A DNA stretch of 64,000 nt from Heterobilharzia americana (GCA_944470555.2 OX104129.1:83908820-83972819), one strand, 5' to 3'; shown: positions 35,580 to 47,543, counted from the stretch's first letter. The notes: generated from the sequence alone by a model not told the origin. Program-made: numbers and translations.

Positions 35580-35810
35580 TTTATCGCTTCTTTTGTTGGT
35601 GGTGATTGGTGATTGTTGTTGGTGGTGGTGGTGGTTGTGTTGCTTTTGTTTTGGGTATCACCATCACCTCTGTCTTCTTTACCTTCACTGGGAGTTCTGT
35701 CTTCGCTCTGTTTATTGTCAGCCTTTTGGTTTTCGCCTGTAGATCTTCGAGTTTCTGTGGCACTAGACACAAGTCATCATTGGCGAAATCGAAATCTTCC
35801 AGAATGATTT
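35580..35810 (-). mobile_element. RTE catalytic-region fragment in palindrome right arm
   Basis: Partner of 25,990-26,225, with F-A-N-D-D in the catalytic motif and the NRAKTELPVKVKKTEVMVIP block. It has fewer ACC units than the left copy. Confidence 0.82.
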
Positions 35811-36189
35811 ATTATTCCACTGAATTGTTGGAATACTTGTAATCTTAACCGAAACTCTGAGAAATGTTAGTAAAGTTTCCCGAGTACAGTATTATCAGGA
35901 CTGCTGAGATATTTGCGTCGTAATAAAATGGAAGTTGGCTCTGAAATTTGTTGGAGTATGAAAATGTGGTTGAAATACACGAAGTTCTTGTTCGAAAGAG
36001 TAAACATTACTGAGGAATAATGACTTAAATAGGACTTGTTAAGTTGATATAATCATACCACCAAGGATTATCAAGGTGAATTAAGTGAGACAATAGATTT
36101 TTATTGTACCCACAGCGGGGGCTAAAGTTTGCGAATGGCTAACGCTTCGGAAACTGTTCAGTATGCTCCCTCGACTCTTCTCGTGTAGT

Positions 36190-36770
36190 ATCTAGGAGGC
36201 TGTTTCTCCGTTAATCTTATAACTCACTCCGATGGTTTGCTTTACTATAGATGAAGATGGATATCTGTGGTCTGTACTTATAAATCTTTGTGTGTTCAAT
36301 TGGTTTTCAAGCCATTTAGGTATGTCCTTCACCCATCCTAGTCTGCATAGCACGATTATTCCTTCCTGTATTGGCATATATACAATGAAACTGGTAAACA
36401 CACTAGGATGTGACATAATCATTTATTAGGGGTTGAGATTTATGCCGAAGCAGGTGTTTTGTTTTCTTAAGAATGATAAGCTGAGCTGCATAGTGCGTTT
36501 TACTGATAACAGATTTTAATCTCTCCTTTAATATCATACTTCTGGTTTACCCTGTATATGGCACTTTAAGAAGTGGATCCTTCTTAAGGAACGAGGAATT
36601 TATAACCTTCGGGGTTAGCTGTTTTCTACAATGGTTCATAAACTGTAATGGATACCCGTTTTCCATAAGTGTATCTGTCAGAAATTTCCTCTCAACGTCG
36701 ACTGTATCAGATGTACAAAACCAAGAAGTGACTAAGAACAATGACTGACAAATTTGCCTATGAATACAGT
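36190..36770 (-). mobile_element. Penelope-like element fragment
   Basis: Minus frames give VERKFLTDTLMENGYPLQFM and KKDPLLKVPYTG (36,741-36,547). A further segment, 36,422-36,192, is in the position of the GIY-YIG-like domain but has lost its conserved residues. The domain order matches 18.4-18.9 kb. Heavily decayed. Confidence 0.65.
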
Positions 36771-37021
36771 TCTGGTGTCAACGTTTGTTTATCTAGACCT
36801 TCAACAATGAAAAGTAAACAGTTACAGAGATACTTTTGGAAGATTATGTTGTGTTCTATCTACTATTGCAAAGGAATCTTCTATGACTGTATGCCTTTCG
36901 TCAACTAAACCGTTTAATGTGCAACTTTTGATCTATCCATTTTCATTGTTAATGAATCATGGTGGAAGGTGCTGGCAATGAAAATGGATAAACTGCCTTT
37001 ATATATGGCCTATGTACCTAA

Positions 37022-37645
37022 CAACCTCACCTGGTTAACTAGTTCACTAGTTACTAGACAGTCCTAAGCGCGGGTAAAGAGGGAACGTTGGGCATAGGGC
37101 TAGCAAACCTACAGCACTCAGCACGAAAAACAAGATCTGGATTTTAAACACCAAAGTCAGTCAAGTCAGTACTGCTATATAGTTCAGAAACTTGGCATGT
37201 CACGAGAAGCACTCCCAACAAACTACAGATATTCATCAACAGCTGCCTGCGCTCGTTACTGAAGATCAGATGGCTAGAAAGAATAAAATAGGCAACAAGG
37301 AACTCTGGCCTGGCTGTTAACGAACCAACCAAGAACCTATTGCCCAACAAATATTCAGAAGGAAGTGGAGATGGATTAGGCATACACTGAGAAGGTCGAC
37401 TGTGGACATCATACACCAGGCCAGGTACTCGAGTAGAATCCAAAGGTGAGATGACTACTTGGGCGTCCGAGCTGAGGGTGAGATGGAGGAGCTCGTGTGA
37501 GGAAGAAATGAGAGCTTATAGGTAGTCGTGAAGTGAGGTTCAAAAGACTGCAGAGAACAGAGTGGAATGGAGACGTGCTAGTGAATTGGTATGTTCCATT
37601 ACGAACCCAAGAGATAAATAATTATAATGATAATAATAATATGTA
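37022..37645 (+). mobile_element. Internally deleted RTE derivative
   Basis: The 5' leader (37,022-37,112: CCTGGTTAACTAGTTCACTA, GGTAAAGAGGGAACGTTGGG, GGGCTAGCAAACC) is joined directly to the C-terminal and 3' region beginning at CAGCACTCAGCACG. Endonuclease and polymerase are absent. It ends at CGAACCCAAGAGATAAATAA. The junction differs from those at 12.7 and 46.3 kb. Confidence 0.82.
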
Positions 37646-37879
37646 TCTAACTGCATAGGATCAAGTGGATTGACTCTACTTTTATCAGAGTGACAAGGAT
37701 TTATCAGTAAAGAGAAGGTTTAGAGGTAAGTAGAAAAAAGCAGTTGCCTAGAAATACAGAATAGTTACCATAGATTGTCCAACTGGAACAATATTTCAAG
37801 ATATAAGATGAACAGCGGTTAGACAGAAGAGAAGTTTTCAACTAGAATTAAACATATACAAGTTAAAATAAACTGAAAA

Positions 37880-39800
37880 AAATTTGCATACATTTTGTTG
37901 TATATCGATTGATAAAATCATATTAGGAGTACAGTTGTACCTGACCCCAACAGTCTTCAAGTTTCAGGATAAAATAAACAGACAAACAGAAGGTGTGGCA
38001 ATTGGACCGCCAATATCCTCAGTCGTTCAGATATGTTTATGGATAGTTGGGAAGACATGTCCTCATTATTATAATTATTATTTTGCCCATGGGTTCCTAG
38101 TGGAACATAGGAACTCAGTAGCACGTCTACATTCCACTCTCTTCTCTACAGTTTTCAAAACCTGGAGCCACGACTGCTCAAAAGCTTTCATTTCTTCCTC
38201 ACATCATCTCCTCCATGTCACCCTTAGCTCACACGCTCAACTCGTCGTTTCCCCTTCGACTTCCAGTCGAGGAATTGACTTGGAGTGTGATGTCCACAGT
38301 CGGTCTTCTCAGTGTATGCCCAATCCATCTCCACTTTCTCCCTCTGCATATTTGTTCAACGATTGGTTCTTGGTTGGTTCGTTGCCAGCCACACTGAGTT
38401 TCTGGTTGCTTATTCTTGTTATTCTGGCCATCTGAGCTTCAGTATCGAGTGAGCGTAGGTGGCGGCAGTTGTTGATGAATATATGCAGTTTGTTGGAAGT
38501 GCTTTTCGTGACTGGCCAAGTTTGTGAACCATATGGAAGCAATGACTTGACTCATACTGATGTTGAAAATCTGGATCCTGTTCTTGCTTTATACTGAGTG
38601 CAGCAAATCTCCACAGTGATTTTAAATTCATGAAAACCTGTCTTGCTGTCTTTCTGATTCTGGTTTTGACATCGTCGTCTGTGCCTGTGCCGCCTGTAGT
38701 TGAGACGATGCTGCTTAGGTAGGTGAAAGAGACTACTTTCTTTAGGTTTCTCCTGTTAAAGGTGATTGGTGCTTGTTGTTCATGCTTTATTAAAGTTTAA
38801 TCCTGCGCCTAAAATGTGGTGGCAATATGTGGATGACACACTTACTGTGCTGAATTTAGAATATATCGATGATTTCTTCACACAATAGTAGGCGCAAATT
38901 AGTTCACTTGCGCGGCAGAAAATCAACAATGAGAACTACGCATGTTGGATTGCAGGATAAAACGAAAGACAGACGATGGTTTGGATATTACCGTCTACAG
39001 AAAACTAACACATTTCAACAAGTATCTAGACTTCAAATCATCTCATTCAATGTCAGTCAGTTAAGGGAAGTCTAATCAAATGTCTAAGTGACAGAGCTAG
39101 AAAACTGAACTAGAAACTAAACAAGGAACTGAAACACACGAAAGAAGCACTTACAGTTAATAATTATCCTCTGCAGTTTATTAAGAAATTAGAACGAGCA
39201 CATATGGAGCGATATAATAACAGAGTAACACGAGTACAAAGGAGTTCACAATCTCAATTGTGTTACTCTGTAAGGAAGGAACATCAGAAACTTTATGTAG
39301 GATCTTCAACATGGCTGGAATTATGGTGGTGTTTAGACGTACAAACTCACTCAGAGATAAGCTTTGTCGGATGGCTTAAGGATCCGATAGAAGCAATTAA
39401 GTAAAGTAATCGAATCTATCCAATTCCATGTACTGAATGTGACTGAGGTCAAGCAGATAGGTGAAATTAGGTGGTCGGTGTCAGTTAGATGAGAGGAACA
39501 TAGTAATTTAGCTAAATATAGAATGATAGACCCCAATAATAGGATCAATAATCTATAAAAGCACTGAGCTTCTGAAATGCGTCCATTAACACACCATGAC
39601 ACAATAGGGTGTATGGAATGTAATCCCCTGTATATTTAAATGGAGTGAGAAGTAAGATTGATTACTGAATCTTTGTTCAGCGAATTAACCTTCACGCAAC
39701 ACATAATAGGAATGACTCAACACCCAAATGTTTCACAGGCATGGAAACTTCTACTAACAGTAAAAAGAAACAGTATGAAGTGAAAGAACTCTAATTTGCA
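37880..39800 (+). mobile_element. Penelope-like element, polymerase and endonuclease, split by an RTE
   Basis: 37,921-38,055 encodes GVQLYLTPTVFKFQDKINRQ and TEGVAIGPPISSVV, the region before the catalytic site. After the RTE insertion, 38,800 onward reads KFNPAPKMWWQYVDDTLTVL with YVDD at 38,826-38,837. Further downstream in broken frames are the KELKHTKEA block, RAHMERYNNRVTRVQ, EISFVGWLKDPIEAIK and NRIYPIPCTECD of the GIY-YIG-like region. The C-terminus reaches about 39,790. Many stops show it is dead. Confidence 0.85.
38063..38785 (-). mobile_element. 5'-truncated RTE inserted in a PLE
   Basis: Minus-strand RTE 3' part, from the glutamine-run region (near 38,785) to the 3' end at about 38,075 and a TTATTATAATTATTATTTT tail. 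It interrupts the PLE polymerase between the GPPIS block and YVDD. No clean target-site duplication could be assigned. The open frame 37,884-38,435 is a chance fusion of PLE and antisense RTE. Confidence 0.85.
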
Positions 39801-39997
39801 TTTGAAATATCATCCAGTAAGTGATTCTGTATCAAGTAAACCGGGCTAATATGGTAAGTTTTAAGGCAGTCAGCGGTCAACTTCTTTCTGTACATTCGTA
39901 ACAACTATAACCTAGATGTTTATAAAGCTTCAACAGGATTACATTCTACTACAGTGGACAAGTTTAATATTTCTGATAATATGAGGTTGACAGTTTT

Positions 39998-41152
39998 ATG
40001 TTTTTATAAGTGAAAAACTTGGGCACTGTGGTAGAATGTAGTTCCATATTAGATTTGTTTATTTGATATAAAGCGCACAGTGATACAGTATTATTTAATT
40101 GATTACGTTTCGAGCATAAATTATTACTGCTCATAATCATATCATACTACCGTCTACAGAAAACCAACACATTCTAACAGATATCTAGACTTCAAGTCAT
40201 CTCATCCAGTGTCAGTTAAAGCGGGTTTAGTCAAATGTCTAAATAACAGAGCTGAGAAACTCACTAGTCATTGTAAGGACTTAAATAAGGAATTGAAACA
40301 CATAAAAGAAGCGTTAATAATTAATAATTATCCCCATCATTTTATTAAGAAATTCACACGGACGCATAAGAAGCAAAATAATAACACTAATACAAATACA
40401 AATAATAGTGACAACATAAGTAGAAAGGAAATCAACACCTCTATTGTGATACCATACAAGGAAGGAACATCAGAAACCATACGTAGGATTCTCAACAAGG
40501 TTGGAATTAGGGTGGCATTTAAACCAACAAACTCACTTAGAGGTAAGCTTTGTCGGCTAAAAGATCCGATAGAACCAATTAAGCAAAATAATATAATCTA
40601 CCAAATTCCATGTAATGACTGTGAAGTCAAATACATAGGTCAAACTAGCCGGTCGGGGTCAGTTAGATTAACAGAACATAGGAATTTAGCTAAACATAGA
40701 ACGGCAGACCCCAATAAGATCAATAACCTAGAAAAACACTCAGCCATTGCATTACATTCATTAACACACAACCACACAATAGGATGGGACAAAACCACTG
40801 TACTTAAGTCTAATATAGCTAGGTGGAGAGAGAGATTAATTACTGAATCTTTGTTCATCGAATTCACACCCAACACATGTAATAGGAATGACGCAACACC
40901 TATACCAGAGATATGGAAAACTTTACTACCAATCAAAAAACAAAAAAACAAAGAGAGATCAGGTGACAGGACTATAAAATCAGATGTCGAAAGAAGTGTG
41001 ATTACATTGATATGATTATGAGCAGTAATAATTATGCTCGAAACGTAATCAAGTAAATAATACTGTATCACTGTGCGCTTTATATCAAATAAACAAATCT
41101 AATATGGAACTACATTCTACCACAGTGCCCAAGTTTTTCACTTATATCTGAA
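39998..41152 (+). mobile_element. Penelope-like element copy with inverted terminal repeats
   Basis: The best preserved PLE frame in the window (40,209-41,015, 268 codons), entered 5'-truncated after the polymerase. It has DFKSSHPVSVKAGLVKC (partly in the adjacent frame), NLNKELKHIKEALIINN, VIPYKEGTSETIRRILNKVG, then the GIY-YIG-like NIIYQIPCNDCEVKYIGQTS, LTEHRNLAKHR, SLTHNHTIGWDKT and a C-terminal basic end. A 139-bp terminal repeat is present in inverted orientation at 40,006-40,144 and 41,009-41,147. PLEs are known to carry such terminal repeats in direct or inverted arrangement. The reverse transcriptase catalytic region is missing, so it is non-autonomous, but the endonuclease domain is open throughout. 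Confidence 0.9.
40006..40144. repeat. 5' inverted copy of the PLE terminal repeat
   Basis: Nearly exact reverse complement of 41,009-41,147, starting TATAAGTGAAAAACTTGGGC and ending CTCATAATCATATC. The two differ by only a few bases. Confidence 0.93.
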
Positions 41153-41154
41153 CT

Positions 41155-41730
41155 TTTTGATGTTCATCGTTTTTCTTATTAGTTCATAGATTGGGTCCGT
41201 GTCTATGCATCTATTGATTGCTGACTGATTTGAATGCCAGCCTCGAGAACTTCTCTGACATTCCTTGTTTCCTCTGTCTAAGGTTCTCACATTGGCAAAA
41301 TTAAGTTCCTATCCATAGTTATCCAATGTATTGTCGTGACGTTTAGTAGCCAATTGAGGGGCGACCACTTTGTCTAATGTAGTGTTAGTCATAACTGACA
41401 GTTGATTTGTAAATGATATTCAGTTTGTCTTCTTCGGTTGTTGTGTACTTTGGTTTGCATAATATGGTTTAATGGGAATTTGTTGGTTTATGAGATAAAA
41501 CCGATTCCACATGGTTTCAGTAATCTTGCCGTGATCCTTTATATACTCTTTATGTACGGTGGGATGATCCATTTGTTGATTTCTGTCGGTGATTTAGTAG
41601 TTGGTGATGAACGAGATAGGCATCTTCTGACAAAGTTTCATGGGTAACCATTCCCCTTTTTGAAAGATATCAAGTAATTTTCTTCGTTTCTTCGTGAAAT
41701 TGTTGTACTTCAATGTGTTATCACTCTAAG
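41155..41730 (-). mobile_element. Penelope-like element fragment, second family
   Basis: Minus frames give the family seen at 10.9, 15.8 and 54.2 kb: a YPxNF-type block near 41,650, the KTN-x-ISFT segment (near 41,430), QLATKRHD (near 41,340) and NVRTLDRGN, then IDTDPIYELIRK near 41,200. Decayed by stops and small deletions. It lies tail to tail against the PLE at 40 kb. Confidence 0.7.
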
Positions 41731-42079
41731 TCAGCAATATATTCACCAGTAATATGAACTAGAGAATGGTGGATCAATGGCTTGCAGGCGTAACTCTCAA
41801 CCACCAAGGTCAATAATCCGAAATTCACTCCAAATATTTATTTCCATTACCTCTAGAAAAAAAAATAATTCGTAGCCTACTGTGCGAGTTCACAGGTGGT
41901 TGTCAAGTTACGTGTCAGTAAAACGTAAGACACAGTCACCCTATGCAAAGGTTACAACACTGTCATAAGCATGCATATTCTCCTACCACCTGACTTCTGT
42001 GTAGCTTTAAGATCATGTCACATTTTCACCGCTGTTTGAATCCTCGAAATTCTGTCTTCAGTAGTTAAGAGTACTAAGC

Positions 42080-42545
42080 TAGTACTAGGACGAAACAGCT
42101 GTCCAGTGCTCCCAGGTTTCATTTGTTCCTCCAACTGATGTCAGTCTTCGATGAATAACAACTTGGAATAGTTTAGAGTTCTGATCAAGTAAGTACACTT
42201 GATCACCATCACTTATTATTATGACTTCTTGATGACATTTTATCGTCCATATGATCAAACTTCATGGAATAGTTTTTCACTGGCTACTGCTTATTAGTGA
42301 CTTGTTTTTGAAGGCGTGAAATATGACCCTGACCTGCCACAACATATACTGACAGATGGTATTGTATGAAGGTCACGCTGGATAACGATCACTGGATTCC
42401 AAACCACTAGCTCAATTGCCAAAAATCTATAAGGTCCTAGGTGTGAGCCATAGCGGAGGGAGTGAGGAACATCACAGTTGTTCACATGTTAGCAGTCCTA
42501 TACTAGAATGAAACAACTGTCAAGTGCACGTACTTTATTCATTGG
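42080..42545 (+). mobile_element. Family B SINE pieces
   Basis: A half unit at 42,083-42,175 starts inside stem II (CTAGGACGAAACAGCTGTCC) and runs through the tail. A second, divergent unit at 42,270-42,545 has a weak tRNA-like head and a degraded ribozyme (TGAAACAACTGTC near 42,512) without the CTGA box. Confidence 0.6.
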
Positions 42546-42719
42546 ATAACAGGTCACGGCGAACACCAAGTTGTAACTTATTAACTTTTGAATCATTTTA
42601 CAAAAGAATTGGATCAGTTTTTTTTACATTATCCGATGGCGAGAAGGTGCTGTTGTGTCCTCATTTGTTTCAACTCCAAGTATCGTGTTTACAGTGGTTT
42701 CCATTCATCCATACCATCG

Positions 42720-43245
42720 TGAAGATCTTCTGCACTCAGCATACGGAACAAGATCCGGATTTTCTACACCAACGTCAGTCAAGTCAGTGCTTCTACATGG
42801 TTCGGAGACTCGGCGCGTTACGAAAGGCATTTCCAACTAACTACAGACAATCTTCAACAACTGCCTACGCTCACTCGATACTGAAGCTCAAATGGCGAGA
42901 ATAATAAGAATAAGCAACAAGGAACTCAGTGTGGCTGGTAACGAACCAACCAAGAAGCTTTCATTGAACAAATATGTAGAAGGAAGTGGAGGTGGACTGG
43001 GTATACACTGAGAAGACCATTCGGGGACATCGAGCCTGACAGTAGATTGGACGCCGAAGTGGAGACGATGAGTTGGACTTCGGAGGTGAGGGTGACATGG
43101 AGGAGATCATGTGAGGGAGAAATGAGAGGTTGTAGGCTGTCGTAGAGCGAGGTTCAAAAGATTGCAGAGAAGAGAGTGGAATGGAGACGTGCTACTGAGT
43201 TCCTATGTTCCACTAGGAACCCAAGGGATAAATAATAATAATAAT
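42720..43245 (+). mobile_element. 5'-truncated RTE fragment
   Basis: Starts at AAGATCTTCTGCACTCAGCA and ends at CACTAGGAACCCAAGGGATA with an AATAATAATAAT tail. It carries the LHGSETRRVTKGISN block. It starts at almost the same base as the copies at 22.8 and 51.8 kb. Confidence 0.86.
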
Positions 43246-43249
43246 GATA

Positions 43250-43640
43250 TACTTTGACTGCATACGACTGCCAGAGATTATGCGGTATTGTTCTAAGCTG
43301 TCGAGTTGTTCAATTTCATGGTTTATATCCAGGCAGTCGTGACACATCTACATATACCAACCCAGGACACTTATTCTTCGTCCTATGGCAACATGTCAGT
43401 CAGCCACAGGGCAAGAGAACATTGAGCGATGTAGGTGCATGTGGGACGGCATATATAACACATGCATATGTCAACAAAGTTGATGTTTCAACGTGAACTT
43501 ACCTCAGATCTCACCTTAGAATTGCTTAAACGGTGTTTTCACCTGATTCGAACAACCCTTAAAGAGGTGATGGTAAAGTTTACATCTAGATGACACCTGA
43601 GATAACTTAGATTGAAGTAAGCCTTTCTACGTTCCGACAT
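43250..43640. other. Unassigned spacer
   Basis: Moderately GC-richer sequence with an 80-codon plus-strand frame (43,254-43,496) of no recognised family. It may belong to the second LINE that follows, but I see no diagnostic motif. Confidence 0.35.
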
Positions 43641-44285
43641 ACGCTTGGGAATCTCTCACACCTACACCAGCATTCATCTTAGTGGCCATGTAGGGAAACT
43701 TTGCAACAGACTACAACGATTCCCTACCAGGGATGAGTGCAGGTAGAAGTATTTTGTACTTTGGAGGTGTGAAGCTCATACAACACTCATGGACACTGAT
43801 CACCAACTGACTGAGTGCGGTTTCGGTAGACCGAAGGCTTTTGCACTCCGCGACGATATCGTCCACATATTCGAGGATAAAATGTCGTTCATTTGAAAGA
43901 AGATATACATGGCAACCCTACGCTCTCTTCACAGCTGCCTTCAGAATATCACTGATGGTAAAGTTGAAGAATGGAGAAACCAGACAGCCCTGTTAAACCA
44001 CACAATGAACATAGGTGACAGTATGCCTTCATCCTACTTAAGGTGTTGACTTATAGAGGCACACGTTTATAACACAATATTCCAGATGAGAGCCTCTCTA
44101 ACGTTATGGAAGAATATGACAGTCGTTGGTTTCCAGTACAGTATCCGACTGAAGCATCTACGACCTGAAGTAAACCCTATCTGCTCCTCGAACATTAATT
44201 CCTAAAGCATCTTTTTTTGCACAGCCTGTGAACTTTGAAAGCAGTCAATATCTTAGTCTCTTCTGCAGGCAGACTGATACCCCAA
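43640..44285 (-). mobile_element. Second LINE family, reverse transcriptase fragment
   Basis: The minus strand reads GCLVSPFFNFTISDILKAAV (motif B region), then HFILEYVDDIVAECKSLRST with YVDD at 43,869-43,858, then ALSQLVISVHECCMSFTP. These are polymerase motifs of a LINE distinct from the main RTE family (compare the EYADDIALL type of schistosome LINEs). Stops interrupt the frame. Confidence 0.75.
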
Positions 44286-45044
44286 GAAAAACCACACATT
44301 ATGGAGAAGTAAATGAAATATATTTTGTAAAATTCATATGAAGTAACAAAGATAAATTTCTGACGTTTCGCATCGTCGTGGAAATCGCTTCTACTTCACA
44401 GAATATAACCTGTACAAGTTATCCTTAATTTAAATAGTGAAAGGTGATGAATCACATCACATTGTCGTCTATACATGATGATAGCATGTGAACGTGATGT
44501 TTGTGTGTATGTACTTTTGATCAGATCACTGTGTGTGTGATGTGTTGTTTTAGGAAATACTGTCCAGGTTGGTTGGATAGTTAGACCTTCTTTTCTGTTA
44601 CCCGAGTGCATTAGGATTCAACCTAATGTGAAATGCCTCTGCTATTCTTCTTTCTTTATAGTTTGAAAATCCCTTTTGAATAATTTTACTATTTTCAATA
44701 TCATTTTTGTAATTGTGATGGAGTGAACTACAATCACCGACTTGATTTGTAAGTTCTCTAGCTTTACAGGATTATCTGATTGTCATTTTGTGTACCTTAC
44801 ATGTCCTTTAGCCCTAATGAGGATTTCACGGGATGATTCTTCAATATAATAAGCATCATAATCGATACAGTCTAATTTGTAGACACAGTTTTGTGTGGAG
44901 GTAAAAAGGAACTTTATCTTCTACGTGGAATAGAGCATTCTTAAGAGTGTTGGTTGTCAAACAACCTGGACAGTAAGTATTTCTTGAAACAACACATCAC
45001 ACACACAATGATCTGATCAAAAGTACATACACACAAACAAACCG

Positions 45045-45275
45045 AATTTCAAGTTGTTATTCATTGTAGACTAACACCAGTTGGAGGTACAAAAGGAAAC
45101 CTGAGAGCATTGGACAGCTGTTTCGTCCGACTAGTATGAGACTCCTCAGTAGTGAGTACTGATAACCCCATAAGGAGTTGAACCCGCCATCTTCAGGCTC
45201 TGTGACCAACACATTACCATTGAACCACTGAGTTAGGATCCAATCGTTCATATTTCCAACTTCTGTTAGCACATC
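45045..45275 (-). mobile_element. Hammerhead SINE family B inserted in a PLE arm
   Basis: Minus copy with tail (45,050-45,090), hammerhead (45,107-45,155), tRNA-like head (B box region GTTCAACTCC near 45,185) and a body end (AACAGAAGTTGGAAATATG). It splits the 5' inverted arm of the surrounding PLE. The following 120 bases up to 45,400 are not assigned. Confidence 0.75.
45107..45155 (-). ncRNA. Hammerhead ribozyme with intact core, SINE family B
   Basis: CTGAGGA (45,149-45,143), GAAA (45,124-45,121), stem III palindrome ACAGCTGT (45,121-45,114) and the C at 45,113 are all present. Stem II is slightly longer than in the 10.7-kb copy. Stem I has two mismatches (CACTA with CAATG), so folding is weaker. 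Confidence 0.68.
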
Positions 45276-45604
45276 CATACTACTTATTTATTTATTTATT
45301 CTTTCACTTTGACATCCAGTTACATGTACACATATTCATATCACCTTGAACTCCAGACTAATTCACTCATAAACAAAAACAACTTGTGAACGCTTCCTCA
45401 CCAGTATAACGATGACATTCACGTTCACATGCTATCATCATGTATATACGACAATGTGATGTGACTCATCACCTTTCACTATTTAAACTAAGGATAACTT
45501 GTACAGGTTATATTCTGTGAAGTAGAAGCGATTTCCACGACGATGCGAAACGTCAGAAATTTATCTTTATTTCATAGGAATTTACAAACTATATTTCATT
45601 TATA

Positions 45605-45968
45605 ATCCAATTACTGAATGCTCAACTTATTCAACTCTATCAGGTCAAATTTTGATCTTGAAGTTTACAAGATGTGTTGTAGGATAAACTCACTCCAAGG
45701 ATGGTTTATGGTTACACAAGCAAATAGGCTTCTTTCTTACGTTGCATATCTGTCATTCTCAATATCTGTTACGTTATTGAATTGTAGTATTGGAAGTAAG
45801 GTTTTAAAGTTTGCTTTATATGAATTATTACCACTGAAAGGTGATGAAATTAGCGAATTGTTACCTTGAATTCTGGTATAGCTTACCTCTAGAGTTAGCA
45901 GAATATCTTTCTATGACACGAGTAGATTGAATGCTGGAGAATAGTCTGCAGGATACTAATCTGTTGTC
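45605..45968. other. Unassigned spacer with an 83-codon frame
   Basis: A plus-strand frame at 45,618-45,869 starts MLNLFNSIRSNFDLEVYKMC and is partly hydrophobic. No domain, splice context or homology that I recognise. Confidence 0.3.
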
Positions 45969-45969
45969 A

Positions 45970-46450
45970 TTATTCCTAGTGGAATATACCGCTTCAATAG
46001 CACGTCTCCATTCCACTCTCGTATCTGCAAACTTCTGAACCTGGCTCCACGATAGCTCAGAAGCTATCACTTCTTTTTCGCATGATCTCCTCCATGTCAT
46101 CCTCACCATGGATGTTCAACTCGTCGCTTCCCATCTGGTTTCCACTCGAGGAACCGGCCTGGTGCATGATGTCCCCTAATGGTCTTCTCAGTGTACACCG
46201 AATCTATCTCCACTTCTTTCCACAGCATATTTGTTGAGCGATAGGTTCTTGGTTGGTTCGTTACCAGCCAGCCACAGTTCCTCGTTGCTTATTCCTCCTG
46301 GCTATCTGAGCTTCAGTATCGAGCGTAAAGTTTCTTTAGTGGTTGAATTAGTTTTACGGGATAAGGTTGCTAGCTCTGTGTACAGCCTTCCCTCTTTACC
46401 CGGGGCTTAGGACTGGCTAGTAACTAGTTAACTAGTTAACCAGCTGAGGT
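45970..46450 (-). mobile_element. Internally deleted RTE derivative
   Basis: On the minus strand the 5' leader (46,450-46,326: CAGCTGGTTAACTAGTTAAC, CCGGGTAAAGAGGGAAGG) joins the C-terminal and 3' region (46,325-45,970) at GCTCGATACTGAAGCTCAG. The endonuclease, polymerase and half of the C-terminal region are missing. Confidence 0.82.
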
Positions 46451-47334
46451 TCCAAAACAATTGATGAACGTAATACTGAACATTCTTTGATGTCAATTTC
46501 CTGGGAAAAATAATCTTCTCACATCCATTAGAAAGGTGTATAAGTGTGAAATGATAATATTTTCAATGTTACACATATCAATCATAATATGTTGGAATGA
46601 GATGATACTTCAGGAAGACAGGAAACGCTATCCATTCATGTTATGCATCATAAATTCAAAAAAATTTGATTGATATGCAAGGGCAAATATACCTACTACT
46701 ATTACTACTATTACTATTGTTATTATCATTATTATTATGATCATCATCACTTCGATAATTGTTTACAGTTATCCTAAGTTTGTATATGTCCATCACTAAT
46801 TACTTTCAATATGTGAAGATGTATTCATCCTGAATGATCAACTGTAATCATTAGTAAGTAAGTCTTGTGATTATATTTGACATTTCATAAAACTCATCAG
46901 TAATCTTTATATTCACCTGTAAAGAATAGTAAACACTATCTCAAGTTACAATGTTGAATGAATAAGATAGGAACCTTCATTGCCTAAATAGTATCCCTAG
47001 GATTACTCATATACCTTGGTGATAAGTTCTTATCCCTACAAATTCTAACTGAAGTGAGGCTTTCCTACTGAAGGATAGACTGCATTGTCAATGTTCAAGA
47101 GACGTTGACAAACAAGTGATTTGAGATCTTAAATGACACGAAGATTTATTTATTCGGTGTCAAGCTTTAAATGAAAATTATGATTCAACATTCTTGATTG
47201 AATCTTGATTACTATCGTTTTAACGGCGTTGTGTCGTGTGATCGAGCAGGTGATTACAGCATGGTACCTAATATGATTGCCAGACAAAAATTAACTTGTT
47301 ACGCTTCCAAGCAGTACATCAAGATAAAAGACAC
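46451..47334. other. Unassigned intron sequence
   Basis: AT-rich, with an ACT/ATT triplet-rich patch near 46,690-46,740. No coding or named repeat. Confidence 0.35.
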
Positions 47335-47367
47335 AAATAGTAATGATGGGCAGTGGCTAGTAGTGGA

Positions 47368-47412
47368 ATTCAGGATGCATATTTCGTCCTATTTGGGACT
47401 CATCAGCTGGAT
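47368..47412 (-). ncRNA. Hammerhead ribozyme, family A
   Basis: Core CTGATGA (47,406-47,400), perfect stem II GTCC/GGAC, GAAA (47,385-47,382) and cleavage-site C at 47,374. Stem I has one C-A mismatch (ATCCAG with CTGAAT). Stem III is ATATGCAT, which keeps an inner six-base palindrome. Confidence 0.82.
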
Positions 47413-47498
47413 GTATCTGTCTCCCAGTGAGTGAGACGCGAAAGTGTTATCCACTACACCACTGAGTCACGATAACCACTTCACTGGGAAGCAGGTAC

Positions 47499-47543
47499 AT
47501 CCAGCTGACGAGTCCCGAACAGGCCGAAACGTGTATTCTGGAT
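47499..47543 (+). ncRNA. Hammerhead ribozyme, family A, mildly degraded
   Basis: Stem I ATCCAG/CTGGAT (47,499-47,504 and 47,538-47,543), core CTGACGA (47,505-47,511) and GAAA (47,526-47,529) are intact. Stem II has one mismatch, the stem III palindrome is imperfect, and the cleavage site reads AUU instead of AUC. Confidence 0.68.

Larger units (their letters stand above)
44300..45600 (-). mobile_element. Penelope-like element with inverted 3' end at its 5' side
   Basis: The minus strand from about 44,960 to 44,580 gives a decayed GIY-YIG-like domain (YYIEESSREILIRAKGH) and NRKEGLTIQPTWTVFPKT. The 3' end, 44,570-44,305, contains CACGACGATGCGAAACGTCA. The same 3' end occurs in reverse at 44,960-45,035 and 45,410-45,600, interrupted by a SINE. 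This is the same layout as the 40-kb PLE, in a different family. Confidence 0.78.

Noticed and set aside
37884..38435. 183-codon open frame as a host gene
   Set aside because: The first 57 codons are PLE polymerase and the rest is antisense RTE, joined at an insertion point.
41009..41060. Hammerhead ribozyme in the PLE terminal repeat
   Set aside because: GAGCA...TGCTC followed by GAAAC resembles stem II and the GAAA box, but the CTGANGA box and a cleavage triplet are missing. Hammerheads are known in PLE terminal repeats, so this may be a relic.
44355..44400. Hammerhead in the 44-kb PLE 3' end
   Set aside because: The minus strand has ACGACGA, TGC, GAAAC and GTC, but the stem II region is only three bases and the first core box is altered. 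At best a relic.
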